A DNA stretch of 63,948 nt from Magnetococcales bacterium. GTDB taxonomy: Bacteria; Pseudomonadota; Magnetococcia; Magnetococcales; UBA8363. Positions 45,811 through 53,035 of the stretch are shown here, in pieces. Numbering within the stretch: position 1 is the first letter of the stretch; each line of letters starts with the position of its first letter. The stretch covers positions 1-63,948 of the forward strand of contig JADFYU010000011.1 of NCBI GenBank assembly GCA_015232865.1. The letters run 5' to 3'. A program made the translations under genes and the position numbers. The notes under the pieces were generated by a model that did not search any database, was not told the origin of the DNA, and was given only the letters and a program-made list of their open reading frames with translations.

Positions 45811-45977
45811 AACCTAGATTCGGCAGTTGGAAGTGCGTAAGCGGTGCAACATATTGGTTTATCTGGTGAACTGGAAAAAATCCAAGTCACCTTATTGGTG
45901 ATGAGACTTTTTTCTAGTTTGCCAGGTGAATCAAGAGGTTGTGCCGATTGCGTGCTTACAACTGCCGTATCTAGGTT
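45811..45977. repeat. Nested palindromic element inside toxin-antitoxin operon
   Basis: The outer arms AACCTAGATTCGGCAGTTG (45811-45829) and CAACTGCCGTATCTAGGTT (ending 45977) are inverted copies. The interior has GGTGCAACATATTGGTTTA and GTGAATCAAGAGGTTG as in other copies. Inserted in it (about 45864-45925) is a second palindrome, GTGAACTGGAAAAAATCC... with its inverse ...GACTTTTTTCTAGTTTGCC. It separates the antitoxin stop from the toxin start. Confidence 0.85.
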
Positions 45978-45987
45978 CAATTGGTGA

Positions 45988-46239
45988 TCAATCCTCCAGA
46001 AGCTCTGTAAACACCTTGTCAGCATCCAACAACTCGCCTCGATCAGCAGCAGCGATACCAATTTCCAAATCTCGCTGTAACTGCTCCAGCTTCAACTGCT
46101 GTCCTTGCTGGTATTCATCCATAGACATCACAACCGCAACAGGGCGACCATTTTTTTCAATGGTTACCGGCTCCCGCTGGGCTTGGTCCATCAAGTGACC
46201 AAAACGGTTTTTTGCTTCTCTGGCGGCTAGGGTCAGCAT
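45988..46239 (-). CDS. Phd/YefM-family antitoxin
   Basis: An 83-residue antitoxin. The N-terminus MLTLAAREAKNRFGHLMDQAQREPVTIEKNGRPVAVVMSMDEY is the DNA-binding Phd/YefM fold, with the usual AKNRFG and NGRPVAVV. The C-terminal part (about 45-83) would wrap the toxin. Such proteins also repress their own operon. The start is followed upstream by GGAGAT at a good distance. Its toxin partner is the gene at 45516-45791, about 200 bases away because of the palindromic element. Codon use is similar to neighbours. Confidence 0.88.
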   Translation of the reverse strand: MLTLAAREAKNRFGHLMDQAQREPVTIEKNGRPVAVVMSMDEYQQGQQLKLEQLQRDLEIGIAAADRGELLDADKVFTELLED

Positions 46240-46444
46240 ATTAGAATCTCCTGATTGTGGCTCTTTTGTCCAACCTATAGCCAGAAAAAAATCAGCTCTG
46301 AGTTTATGTAAGCCTGTTGGGATTTTCGTAAGGTGCTTTTCATCTCTGTGCCGTCTAATCTTTCAGCCTAGATCCCTCCCAAAGGTAGCTCCAGTAAAAG
46401 AAACAGCTTAGGCCAAAATATACAGCCTAAGCTATCGATATATT

Positions 46445-46521
46445 TGGTGTCCCCGGCGCGATTTGAACGCACGGCCTACGGATTAGGAATCCGTTGCTCT
46501 ATCCGACTGAGCTACGGGGAC
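46445..46521 (-). tRNA. tRNA-Arg (anticodon CCT)
   Basis: On the minus strand this is a 77-nt cloverleaf. Acceptor arms are GTCCCCG and CGGGGAC, then discriminator A and encoded CCA (46445-46447). The D-arm is TAGCTCAGTCGGATAGAGC and the T-arm contains CGTTCAAATCGCGC. Anticodon stem ACGGA/TCCGT closes loop TTCCTAA, placing CCT at 34-36, which reads arginine codon AGG. Confidence 0.95.
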
Positions 46522-46939
46522 TTTGTTTGCTTTGGGTGTGTTGATTGATATTCCAGTCACACTTTTTAGTTGAGGGGGGGGGGGTGTTTTTTTGCCTCGC
46601 CACATGTCGTTATAAAATGCAACTTAAGCGGAGCATTGTGGCATATCGCGGACTGGATCGGAAGGGTAGAAACCAGGGATTTAATAATTTTGACATCTTA
46701 AATTCAAAAGGCTGGCGATATCCATCGGATCAAGGGGGAGCCGATTTTGGCGGTAATTGGGTGTGAAAGTCGGGTTTATTGACCATTTTCCTGGTTCGAT
46801 TTCTTTCGATTGACCAGTACGCAAAAGAAAAAAACCTGACTGGATAACAGGTTATCCAACTCTTTAACGAAACCTTGAAAAAGTGGCACATCTCTTGAAG
46901 CTAAACCGACATATTCCTATCCTTTCTTGGAGAAAAAAA
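46522..46939. other. Intergenic region with G11 run
   Basis: This 418-base gap lies between tRNA-Arg and the small gene at 46940. It contains an uninterrupted run of eleven G (46574-46584). A 73-codon frame at 46545-46766 has no ribosome binding site or recognised family. I see no supported gene. Confidence 0.45.
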
Positions 46940-47143
46940 ATGTACGAATCTGTTAGTTTTCAATCCGGTACGGCTAAGCCCCACTTTTCACTGCCTCTGG
47001 CACTCAATGGAATCTTGACGCTGACCGAATATGCCGAGCAGTCACAGCTTGGACTCTTGAGCGACCTTTATCAAAAAAACAGCACGCTCTCTGACAATAC
47101 CCTGTCTGAAGATGAGCTGTTTCACCCCTACTTTAAACAATAG
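46940..47143 (+). CDS. Small hypothetical protein (67 residues)
   Basis: A 67-residue protein with no family I recognise. It is moderately hydrophobic around residues 15-30 (FSLPLALNGILTLTEYAE), acidic towards the C-terminus (LSEDELFHPYFKQ) and has no cysteine. The start is supported by TTGGAGA (46927-46933) seven bases before the ATG. A strong terminator follows 28 bases after the stop. It is convergent with the AMP-ligase gene. It could be a small regulatory or accessory protein of the neighbouring acyl cluster, but nothing in the sequence shows this. An earlier in-frame ATG at 46883 is less well supported. Confidence 0.68.
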   Translation: MYESVSFQSGTAKPHFSLPLALNGILTLTEYAEQSQLGLLSDLYQKNSTLSDNTLSEDELFHPYFKQ

Positions 47144-47170
47144 CCGCCAATCGGCCCTTTTCGTTTAAAG

Positions 47171-47208
47171 AACCCCCCGTAATCACACAGATTTCGGGGG
47201 GTTTTCTT
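47171..47208 (+). terminator. Intrinsic terminator, small-protein gene
   Basis: AACCCCCCG (47171-47179) pairs with CGGGGGGTT (47195-47203), with a 15-base loop and TTTTCTT tail. It lies between two convergent genes and, as the stem is symmetrical, may also slow transcription from the AMP-ligase side. Confidence 0.85.
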
Positions 47209-47226
47209 ATTGATTTCATCAATCAT

Positions 47227-48783
47227 TCAGAGTGTTTCTGCATAACGGGCCAGGGTCGGAAAATCAATCTTTCCGGTCGAAGTTTTGGGCAGATCCATGA
47301 TGATGAATTGATCCGGGATCATGTAGACCGGCAGGAGGCTGGAAAGAAAAATCTTCAGGGCCAGGCTACTCAAACGATCCTCCCCTCTAAACTTCACAAA
47401 GAGCACAATACGAAAACCCTGCGGGGATTCCGGGCGAGCAATGGCTGCTGCTTCAGCGATCAGCACATGAGACAACAGGGCGGTTTCAATCTCCAGAAGA
47501 GAGATCCGATATCCCTGCCGTTTGATTACGCGATCCCGTCGGCCGATAAAATTCAACGCTCCATTCGACGTCCACGCGACGATATCAGCGGTTTGATGCC
47601 AGGCTCCCCCCTCCCCATCAGCCAAAACCTGGTTTTTTCGGTCAACCCCGCCCGCATCTTGCAGATAACCGGACATCACCGCTTTTCCCTGAATCCACAA
47701 TTCGCCCGGCTCGCCTATTTCGGCCTCTCGACCCGCTTCCGTCACCACCCTGACCTGTATATGGCTACAGGGCTTGCCAAGGGGAAACGGCCGGTCTCGC
47801 TCATCCGGGATGATTTTTGGTATGGGTTGACAGACACAGACATTGACCTCGGTCGCCCCATACAGATTATAAAAATCCGGTTCGGGCAAGAGTTTACGCA
47901 GACGCTTCAAATCCTCTATGGGAAAAGGCTCTCCGGCAAACAATATTTTTTTCATGTCGGGCAATGGCCGCTCCGACAAAGCCGTGCTGCCCATCAGAAG
48001 ACGCAACCCGGAAGGGGTGGAGTACCAGATGGAGACCCGTTCAGTCGCCAATAATCGGATCAGCGCTGTGGGATGTCGAAGAAAGGTCACCCCAAGCAAA
48101 ACCAAACGGGCTCCATGTTTTATCGCCAGAAAGAGATCAAAAACCGACATGGCGAAATGTAGCGGGGCAAAGGAGGAGAAGCGATCCTCATGGCTGGGAT
48201 TGAAGGTTTTGGAACACCAGCCCAAAAAAGAGAGTACCGCCCGGTGAGAGACAACCACCCCCTTGGGACGACCACTGGAGCCGGAGGTAAAGAGAATATA
48301 AGCGGGATCAACCAGGCCCGGCTCGACTTGAACTGATTGAGCCGCCTGATTTGAAGCGGCAAAAACCAGGACTACCCAGCCGGTTGTCACATCATGACAG
48401 GAAAAATCCGCCAATTCGTCCCGATTGACCAGGGACTCATAAAAATCGGCGGCCAGTACAACGGCCCGCACCGCGCCGTCCAACAACAGTTGCCGGTTAC
48501 GATTGACCGGCGCGGCCGGATCAAGTGGAAGGTAGGCGGCCCCAACCTTCATCACAGCAAAAAATGTGCAGACGGTCTCAATGGACTTTTCTCCGAGGAC
48601 GGCCACCCGGTGCCCGGAGGATATCCCCAAAGCATGGAGTTGATCGGCCAACTGCACGACCGATTGCCACATCTCCCGGTAGGAGATCCGCCGCCCATCC
48701 CCTTCGACCAGCGCCATTCGCTCAGGAAAGGAGTGGGCTGAGCGGCGAAGCAGATCGATCAAGGAGTTTGGTTCGGTATTCAC
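47227..48783 (-). CDS. Stand-alone AMP-dependent acyl/aminoacyl ligase
   Basis: A 518-residue adenylating enzyme similar to free-standing A domains of the DltA/prolyl-AMP ligase kind. It would activate a carboxylic acid with ATP and load it onto a carrier protein. Motifs: A3 ILFTSGSSGRPKG, A5 NLYGATEVN, A8 GRRDRVIKRQGYRISLLEIE and A10 PKTSTGKID with the catalytic Lys. The A4 motif reads HFAMS, where amino-acid-activating enzymes usually have FDxS with an Asp that holds the amino group; Ala here points to a substrate without a free alpha-amine. The A7 region has QTAD instead of RTGD. It starts with GTG and overlaps the carrier gene by four bases. Confidence 0.88.
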   Translation of the reverse strand: MNTEPNSLIDLLRRSAHSFPERMALVEGDGRRISYREMWQSVVQLADQLHALGISSGHRVAVLGEKSIETVCTFFAVMKVGAAYLPLDPAAPVNRNRQLLLDGAVRAVVLAADFYESLVNRDELADFSCHDVTTGWVVLVFAASNQAAQSVQVEPGLVDPAYILFTSGSSGRPKGVVVSHRAVLSFLGWCSKTFNPSHEDRFSSFAPLHFAMSVFDLFLAIKHGARLVLLGVTFLRHPTALIRLLATERVSIWYSTPSGLRLLMGSTALSERPLPDMKKILFAGEPFPIEDLKRLRKLLPEPDFYNLYGATEVNVCVCQPIPKIIPDERDRPFPLGKPCSHIQVRVVTEAGREAEIGEPGELWIQGKAVMSGYLQDAGGVDRKNQVLADGEGGAWHQTADIVAWTSNGALNFIGRRDRVIKRQGYRISLLEIETALLSHVLIAEAAAIARPESPQGFRIVLFVKFRGEDRLSSLALKIFLSSLLPVYMIPDQFIIMDLPKTSTGKIDFPTLARYAETL

Positions 48784-49034
48784 CCGGATTTTTGTACACT
48801 TTTTACCAAACTGGCAATGGCGTTGATGCTGTCCAGGTTATCCTGGGTCAACACCTTGTGGTCGAATTTCACGCCAAAGGTCACCTCCAGAAAACCCACC
48901 ATGGTTACGGCAGAAGTGGAATCGATGATGCCGCTTGAGATGAGCGGCGTATCGTTTTCCAGTTCACCTGGGGACTCATTTTCCAAAATCTCATTGACAA
49001 TATAGGCTTTGATTTTTTCTTGGGTTTCTTTCAT
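48780..49034 (-). CDS. Acyl/peptidyl carrier protein
   Basis: An 84-residue carrier protein. The phosphopantetheine attachment site is Ser39 in SGIIDSTSAV. Helix 1 (MKETQEKIKAYIVNEIL) and helix 4 (NLDSINAIASLVKSV) are typical. The D-S-T variant in place of D-S-L is seen in stand-alone carriers that work with AMP-ligases. The start at 49034 is preferred to an upstream frame extension because the extended part does not look like a carrier and GGAACGGAT lies before this ATG. The stop overlaps the ligase start (GTGA), so the two are translated together and probably work as a pair. Confidence 0.92.
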   Translation of the reverse strand: MKETQEKIKAYIVNEILENESPGELENDTPLISSGIIDSTSAVTMVGFLEVTFGVKFDHKVLTQDNLDSINAIASLVKSVQKSG

Positions 49035-49130
49035 GATATCCGTTCCAGGTATTTTGAAATGTTTAGGATACAGGCTAAAGCCAGTCAGGCTGGACGATAT
49101 CAGAAATGACATTATAAGTGTACTTCTCTT

Positions 49131-49220
49131 TTAACCTGGATTCGGCAGTTGGCGGTTCGTGCATGGTGAAATCCAATGATTTGTCCGGGGCGTACCGACA
49201 ACTGCCGAACCCAGGTTTAA
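49131..49220. repeat. Palindromic element between carrier and acyltransferase genes
   Basis: TTAACCTGGATTCGGCAGTTG (49132-49151 region) and CAACTGCCGAACCCAGGTTTAA (ending 49220) are inverted arms, with about 50 bases between. It lies in the 249-base region between the divergent carrier-protein and TPR-acyltransferase genes, where their promoters must be. Confidence 0.85.
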
Positions 49221-49283
49221 CCATTCGATTATTTTTCCGATCCCGGTCGGCCAATCAATGTACCCCTTCCTTTTTGGTTCACC

Positions 49284-50444
49284 ATGAATAATCAGACCAC
49301 CCCTTCACTCTATAAACTGGGCAGGAACGCTTTGGAGAACAAACGGCCAAAAAAAGCGGTGCACTTATTCCAGCAAGCCATTCAGAAGAATAGCCAACAG
49401 CCGCTGGCCTGGTGTGGCCTGGGTCTGGGCCTGGTACAATTGAACCAATGGTCCAAAGCGGAAGAGATTTTGGTCAAAGCCCACAAACTGTTTCCGAACC
49501 ACATCCAGATCGGCTGTCAACTGGCTCAGCTATATATCAGAGGGAATCAGACCAAAAAAGCCACCAGACTGCTGATGCTCAAAGATGTCGTGACCGACCT
49601 GAACCACTCCAATCAAATTGCCCGGCAATCCATCAAGGCTGACTGGCTTGTTAAGCATGTCGATACGCAAAAATCGATTCAGGATTTGCGCAAGCTTTTA
49701 CGGATTATCGATCGACCCCTGGACCCGGAGCAGGTGATTGAGCAGTCCATGATAGCCAATTATCTGTTTCCCAATGTCCCGTGGCGCGAGCGGGTATTGG
49801 TCAAACTAACGGAACAAGGTTGGTCCAGATGGGTGACTGTTCGCGGTTTTGATCATTTTGAAAAAGCGGTCGAGTTGGGTCGAGGCGTGTTACTGGCCAG
49901 AAGCCATTTTATTCCCGGTTATCCGGTTACGTTATTGATGAGCAGGAGGGGCTATCCAACCAGCTCGATTGAGATTTCGGATCGTCTGAAAAAATGGGGG
50001 CTGGCTCCACCTCTCTTAAAAAACACGGTGTTTGTTATTGGCGAAGGCAAAGAGTATCTCGGGCAACTCCATCAGGCCGGGCAGGTACTGCGGGATAACG
50101 GCGTTTTGATGATGGCCGGAGATGCCGTCTTCGGAAAATCCGGCATCAGCCTGCCTTTTTTGGATCGGACCCGACTTTTCATGCCGGGCATGGCGACGTT
50201 GGCGGTGGATAATGGAGCGACGACCCTGGCGGTTTTTTCCAACATAGACGAGGCGGGCCATATCACCATCACCTTCCATCCACCCTTTGATCCGGAGCAG
50301 GAGGGCCAATCTCGCAAGGTAAAAATTCAGGCTCTGATGAAACAATATGCGGATCTGTTGCAGAGTCGCTGGATCGATCAACCGCACAACCTTGGATGGT
50401 TTTACATCAGCCAATTTTTTAACGCCGCTCCATACAGTTCCTGA
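49284..50444 (+). CDS. TPR domain fused to LpxL/HtrB-like acyltransferase
   Basis: A 386-residue protein. Residues about 5-110 form TPR-like helical repeats (LGRNALENKRPKKAVHLFQQAI and WSKAEEILVKAHKLFP). Residues about 160-386 resemble the lipid A lauroyl/myristoyl acyltransferase (LpxL/HtrB) fold. The HFIPG at about residue 211 stands where the family has the catalytic HFGNWE; the His is kept but the following acid is not. GVLMMAGDAVFG, TLAVFSNI and HNLGWFYI match later family blocks. No membrane anchor is evident. It may transfer an acyl chain from the adjacent carrier protein; this is inferred. It is divergent from the carrier-ligase pair. Confidence 0.75.
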   Translation: MNNQTTPSLYKLGRNALENKRPKKAVHLFQQAIQKNSQQPLAWCGLGLGLVQLNQWSKAEEILVKAHKLFPNHIQIGCQLAQLYIRGNQTKKATRLLMLKDVVTDLNHSNQIARQSIKADWLVKHVDTQKSIQDLRKLLRIIDRPLDPEQVIEQSMIANYLFPNVPWRERVLVKLTEQGWSRWVTVRGFDHFEKAVELGRGVLLARSHFIPGYPVTLLMSRRGYPTSSIEISDRLKKWGLAPPLLKNTVFVIGEGKEYLGQLHQAGQVLRDNGVLMMAGDAVFGKSGISLPFLDRTRLFMPGMATLAVDNGATTLAVFSNIDEAGHITITFHPPFDPEQEGQSRKVKIQALMKQYADLLQSRWIDQPHNLGWFYISQFFNAAPYSS

Positions 50445-50621
50445 TCAGAATGGGTCAGAAACCTTTATCAGCTTGGATATTTCAGAACGACTTGGCAACC
50501 TGGAATATCAAGGTCATACTTTACCAATAACAATGCCAACTGCCGTATCTAGTGCTCTTGCTCTTGTTAATTGACAGGTTAAAATCTGTACGACCATAAG
50601 TTAAAACGGGCTGGTTTTTTC

Positions 50622-50684
50622 GGGGCTTTGCCCCGCACCCCACTGAGGCGGAGAACCGCCCCAGACCCCACCCTTTTTTTTTAA
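50622..50684. repeat. GC-rich intergenic repeat, copy B
   Basis: GGGGCTTTGCCCCGCACCCC, then GGCGGAGAACCGCC, then CAGACCCCACCC and a T9 run. The two internal inverted pairs (GGGGC/GCCCC and GGCGG/CCGCC) give two small hairpins. The same pattern occurs at 2607-2665 and 56981-57028. Confidence 0.75.
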
Positions 50685-50766
50685 TTGTTTTTTTGGACTT
50701 CGGCCTGCCCATCAATTGATGAGTGCTGAAGCACTGGGATCAACAAGCTTGCGACAATAATTGACC

Positions 50767-50826
50767 TGTCATCCTGAAAACGGCCGTTGTCGGTACGCAC
50801 CGCCAACCGCCGTTTCCAGGATGACA
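50767..50826. repeat. Hairpin-forming inverted repeat before halogenase-like gene
   Basis: TGTCATCCTGAAAACGGC (50767-50784) and GCCGTTTCCAGGATGACA (50809-50826) match at 17 of 18 positions when inverted. It ends 19 bases before the start codon, just ahead of the AGGAGA ribosome binding site, so it would form a stem in the 5' leader. The CGGC core resembles the palindromic family arm. Confidence 0.75.
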
Positions 50827-50845
50827 AAGCATCAGGAGAAAGACC

Positions 50846-52141
50846 ATGTCTATTCCAACTCAATGCGATGTCGTCATTATAGGCAGTGGCCCGGCGGGCA
50901 GTTCAGCGGCAACCCTGTTATCTCAAAAAGGCTACGAGGTTGTCGTGCTGGACAAAACCAGCCACCCCCGGCGTGTTGTCGGAGAGAGTCTGCTGCCCCA
51001 CGTCTGGAAATTTACCGATATTCTTGGCGTCACCAAACAGATCGAGCAGGCAAATTTTATTGAAAAGGCCGGCGGTATCGTCCAGTGGCAGGGGGCAATC
51101 AAACGCCTTCAATTCAAGGATTTTGGTCACAAACGGCCAGCCCTGCATGTGGAGCGGGAGATTTTTGATAAAATTCTCTGCGACCATGCCAAAAAATCCG
51201 GCGGCCTGTTTTTTGAGCGGGTCATTGTTCGAAATGTGGATTTTTCTGATCAAAAACAGGGTTCAGTCGTTCATTATCAGAGGCTCGGAGAAAAACAACA
51301 GGCGCAAATCCGCTGCCGATATGTCATCGACGCCTCCGGTCCCGACTCTTTCCTCTCCCGACGGCTGAAAACCCGTCAACCCGACCCGGACTTTGGTTTT
51401 ACATCCATCTGGGGCTATTTCAAGGGTGATCGTTACCTGGCAAGCGATGGGATCGCTTACCCATACGCAGAAATCCGCGAAAAAACACCGGTTACCTTTG
51501 TCAACTCTTTGGGGCAATGGGCCTGGAGCTGGTTTATTCCCCTGCGCGAGCAAGTCAGCGTCGGTATGCTGTTACCTCCACAACAATTGCAAGCGTTCAA
51601 CGGTTCTGCCGAGGATTTTTTTCTGGATATTTGTCAAAATCAGTGGGGTTTGAGAGAGCTGCTAAAACCGGAACAGTACATTGCGGGCAGTTTCCGGCAA
51701 AAGAATAAATACACCTTTTTGGCTGATTCCGTTGTCGGTCCCAGATACTATCTGGTGGGGGATGCCTCTGGCTTTGTCGATCCCATCTATGCCAACGGGG
51801 TGGTTTCCGCCATGTATACCGCCTACCTGGCCGCCTGGTCCATTCATCAATCACTGAAAAACCCGGAAAATGCCTTTGCGTGGAGTCAGGTCTATTCGAG
51901 TCAAATCCAGGGACATCAACAGATCCTCCACGCCGTCGCACTACCGTTGGATGTGCCAAAATCCAATCCGGACACCGTAAAAAAGGGGCTTTGGTTTCAA
52001 AGCCGAGAGGAAAAATCGTTGATGTTCGCCGTTGCTGCGGTCAGTGGCCGCCTGGAGAACGTGCACCGTCTGTACCCCAACGATCCCGACGCACTCTCTT
52101 TTATGGAGAAACTTAAAACGTTTGACACGCTACAACTCTGA
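50846..52141 (+). CDS. Flavin-dependent halogenase-like oxidoreductase
   Basis: A 431-residue FAD enzyme of the tryptophan halogenase-like family. The FAD fold GSGPAGSS is at residues 13-20, followed by GESLLPHV (46-53). Two halogenase hallmarks are visible: Lys74 in NFIEKAGGIVQWQG, aligned with the catalytic lysine of PrnA/PltA-type enzymes, and the WxWxIP motif as WSWFIP at 227-232. The FAD-binding GDASGFVDPIYANG follows near residue 308. It would add Cl or Br, or epoxidise/oxidise, probably on a carrier-bound substrate. Geranylgeranyl-reductase-like oxidation cannot be excluded. AGGAGA lies nine bases before the ATG. A separate flavin reductase is not seen nearby. Confidence 0.82.
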   Translation: MSIPTQCDVVIIGSGPAGSSAATLLSQKGYEVVVLDKTSHPRRVVGESLLPHVWKFTDILGVTKQIEQANFIEKAGGIVQWQGAIKRLQFKDFGHKRPALHVEREIFDKILCDHAKKSGGLFFERVIVRNVDFSDQKQGSVVHYQRLGEKQQAQIRCRYVIDASGPDSFLSRRLKTRQPDPDFGFTSIWGYFKGDRYLASDGIAYPYAEIREKTPVTFVNSLGQWAWSWFIPLREQVSVGMLLPPQQLQAFNGSAEDFFLDICQNQWGLRELLKPEQYIAGSFRQKNKYTFLADSVVGPRYYLVGDASGFVDPIYANGVVSAMYTAYLAAWSIHQSLKNPENAFAWSQVYSSQIQGHQQILHAVALPLDVPKSNPDTVKKGLWFQSREEKSLMFAVAAVSGRLENVHRLYPNDPDALSFMEKLKTFDTLQL

Positions 52142-52269
52142 CAGCAAGACCGAGCTTGGCTGACCGGTTGGTCGAGGAGAAAAAAGGCAGCGTCCAGGGT
52201 AATGCCGCAAAAAACACAAATCGGTCAACACAGATCCATTGAACTGCCGCTTCGACGACAACGCAATCG

Positions 52270-52291
52270 GTTCAACTGCCGAATTCAGGTT
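52270..52291. repeat. Solo right arm of palindromic element
   Basis: GTTCAACTGCCGAATTCAGG followed by TT matches the right arm of the family. Another short match, GAACTGCCG, lies at 52241. The left arm is missing. It lies between the convergent halogenase-like and PP0621-type genes. Confidence 0.6.
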
Positions 52292-52294
52292 GAA

Positions 52295-52510
52295 TTACAA
52301 ACCGTCGTCCCGGGCGCACTCCTGACAGCACAACGCCCCGTTCCCCTGCTGGAGAATCTCCTGCTTGGGCACCCAGGTTTGACAGCGACCACACTGAACC
52401 AAAACCGGTTTCTCCTCCCCTTCCAGGGTTGAATTCTTGAAAAATGGCCAGGCTATTCGATAGATAAGATAGAAAATCCCCGCCAAAAGCAATAATCGGA
52501 CGATGAACAT
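52295..52510 (-). CDS. PP0621-like small membrane zinc-ribbon protein
   Basis: A 71-residue protein with one N-terminal hydrophobic helix (residues 4-24) and two CxxC-like pairs: CGRC at about 40-43 and CCQEC at about 61-65, forming a probable zinc ribbon (QCGRCQTWVP and LCCQECAR). This layout matches small PP0621-type proteins of unknown function. The start codon is ATG at 52510. It is 14 bases downstream of the hypothetical gene at 52525 and probably forms an operon with it. Confidence 0.78.
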   Translation of the reverse strand: MFIVRLLLLAGIFYLIYRIAWPFFKNSTLEGEEKPVLVQCGRCQTWVPKQEILQQGNGALCCQECARDDGL

Positions 52511-52524
52511 GACCGGAGAGAATC

Positions 52525-52896
52525 CTAAATGTGGGCTTGTTGTACAGAGAGGTCTGCCATGATTTCATCGGCGATCGGATCGGAAATCAGGGTCCGCACC
52601 AATTCTTCCTCCACGCTTTCAGACTGTTCCGATTGCTCCGTCGTCTCTTTGCCAAACAACGTCTCCATGAGGATTCGATTCAAATTTCCTTTAAGCTGCT
52701 CACTGTTTTCAAACATGGCCGGATTCTGCACCGAGAGCCGCTCCCCACCGGAAACAGCCAGAGCGGAGGCCGAAAATTCAACGACATCCACCGGTTGATA
52801 TTTGGCGCTGCGACCCGTTTGAACCGCTGAGCCGATCGTCCCACTGGAACGGCTGTGAACCGAATAGGCGGCGGTTATGGAATTGGTGGTGATCAT
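52525..52896 (-). CDS. Hypothetical protein
   Basis: A 123-residue protein I do not recognise. It is Ser/Glu-rich with a low-complexity acidic stretch (ETTEQSEQSESVEEEL). The motif VDVVEFSASALAVS in the first half resembles the short VxxSxxA pattern found in anti-sigma and flagellar-associated small proteins, but that is too weak to name it. There is no signal peptide or membrane helix. The ATG at 52896 is preferred because GGGAG lies five bases before it; a TTG start at 52917 would add seven residues. It is divergent from the ClC gene. Confidence 0.65.
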   Translation of the reverse strand: MITTNSITAAYSVHSRSSGTIGSAVQTGRSAKYQPVDVVEFSASALAVSGGERLSVQNPAMFENSEQLKGNLNRILMETLFGKETTEQSEQSESVEEELVRTLISDPIADEIMADLSVQQAHI

Positions 52897-52952
52897 ATTG
52901 GCTCCCAAATTGTTCAACTAAACCAGCAAAGAAAAAAAATACCTATATATAG

Positions 52953-52982
52953 TTGTGACGATGACCCAGAAGGGACTAGAAT
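52953..52982 (+). promoter_or_regulatory. Candidate sigma70 promoter for ClC-uvrD operon
   Basis: TTGTGA (52953-52958, four of six) and TAGAAT (52977-52982, five of six) are 18 bases apart and about 55 bases before the ClC start. The arrangement is acceptable for sigma70. Confidence 0.42.
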
Positions 52983-53035
52983 AAATCCAATCCTTAGAAC
53001 CTTATCGACCAGTTCGACCCAAAGCTAAAATCCTC

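Larger units (their letters stand above)
50445..50845. other. Intergenic region upstream of halogenase-like gene
   Basis: The 401 bases contain a solo arm of the palindromic family (CCAACTGCCGTATCTAG, 50537-50552), copy B of the GC-rich repeat (50622-50684) and a hairpin (50767-50826). No gene is supported. Confidence 0.55.

Noticed and set aside
45792..46061. The 5' extension of the toxin frame, giving a 181-residue protein
   Set aside because: The extra part is translated from the palindromic element and overlaps the antitoxin gene, so it is fortuitous.
46545..46766. A 73-codon frame across the G11 run
   Set aside because: The run gives an artificial GGG stretch, and no ribosome binding site or homology-like pattern is visible.
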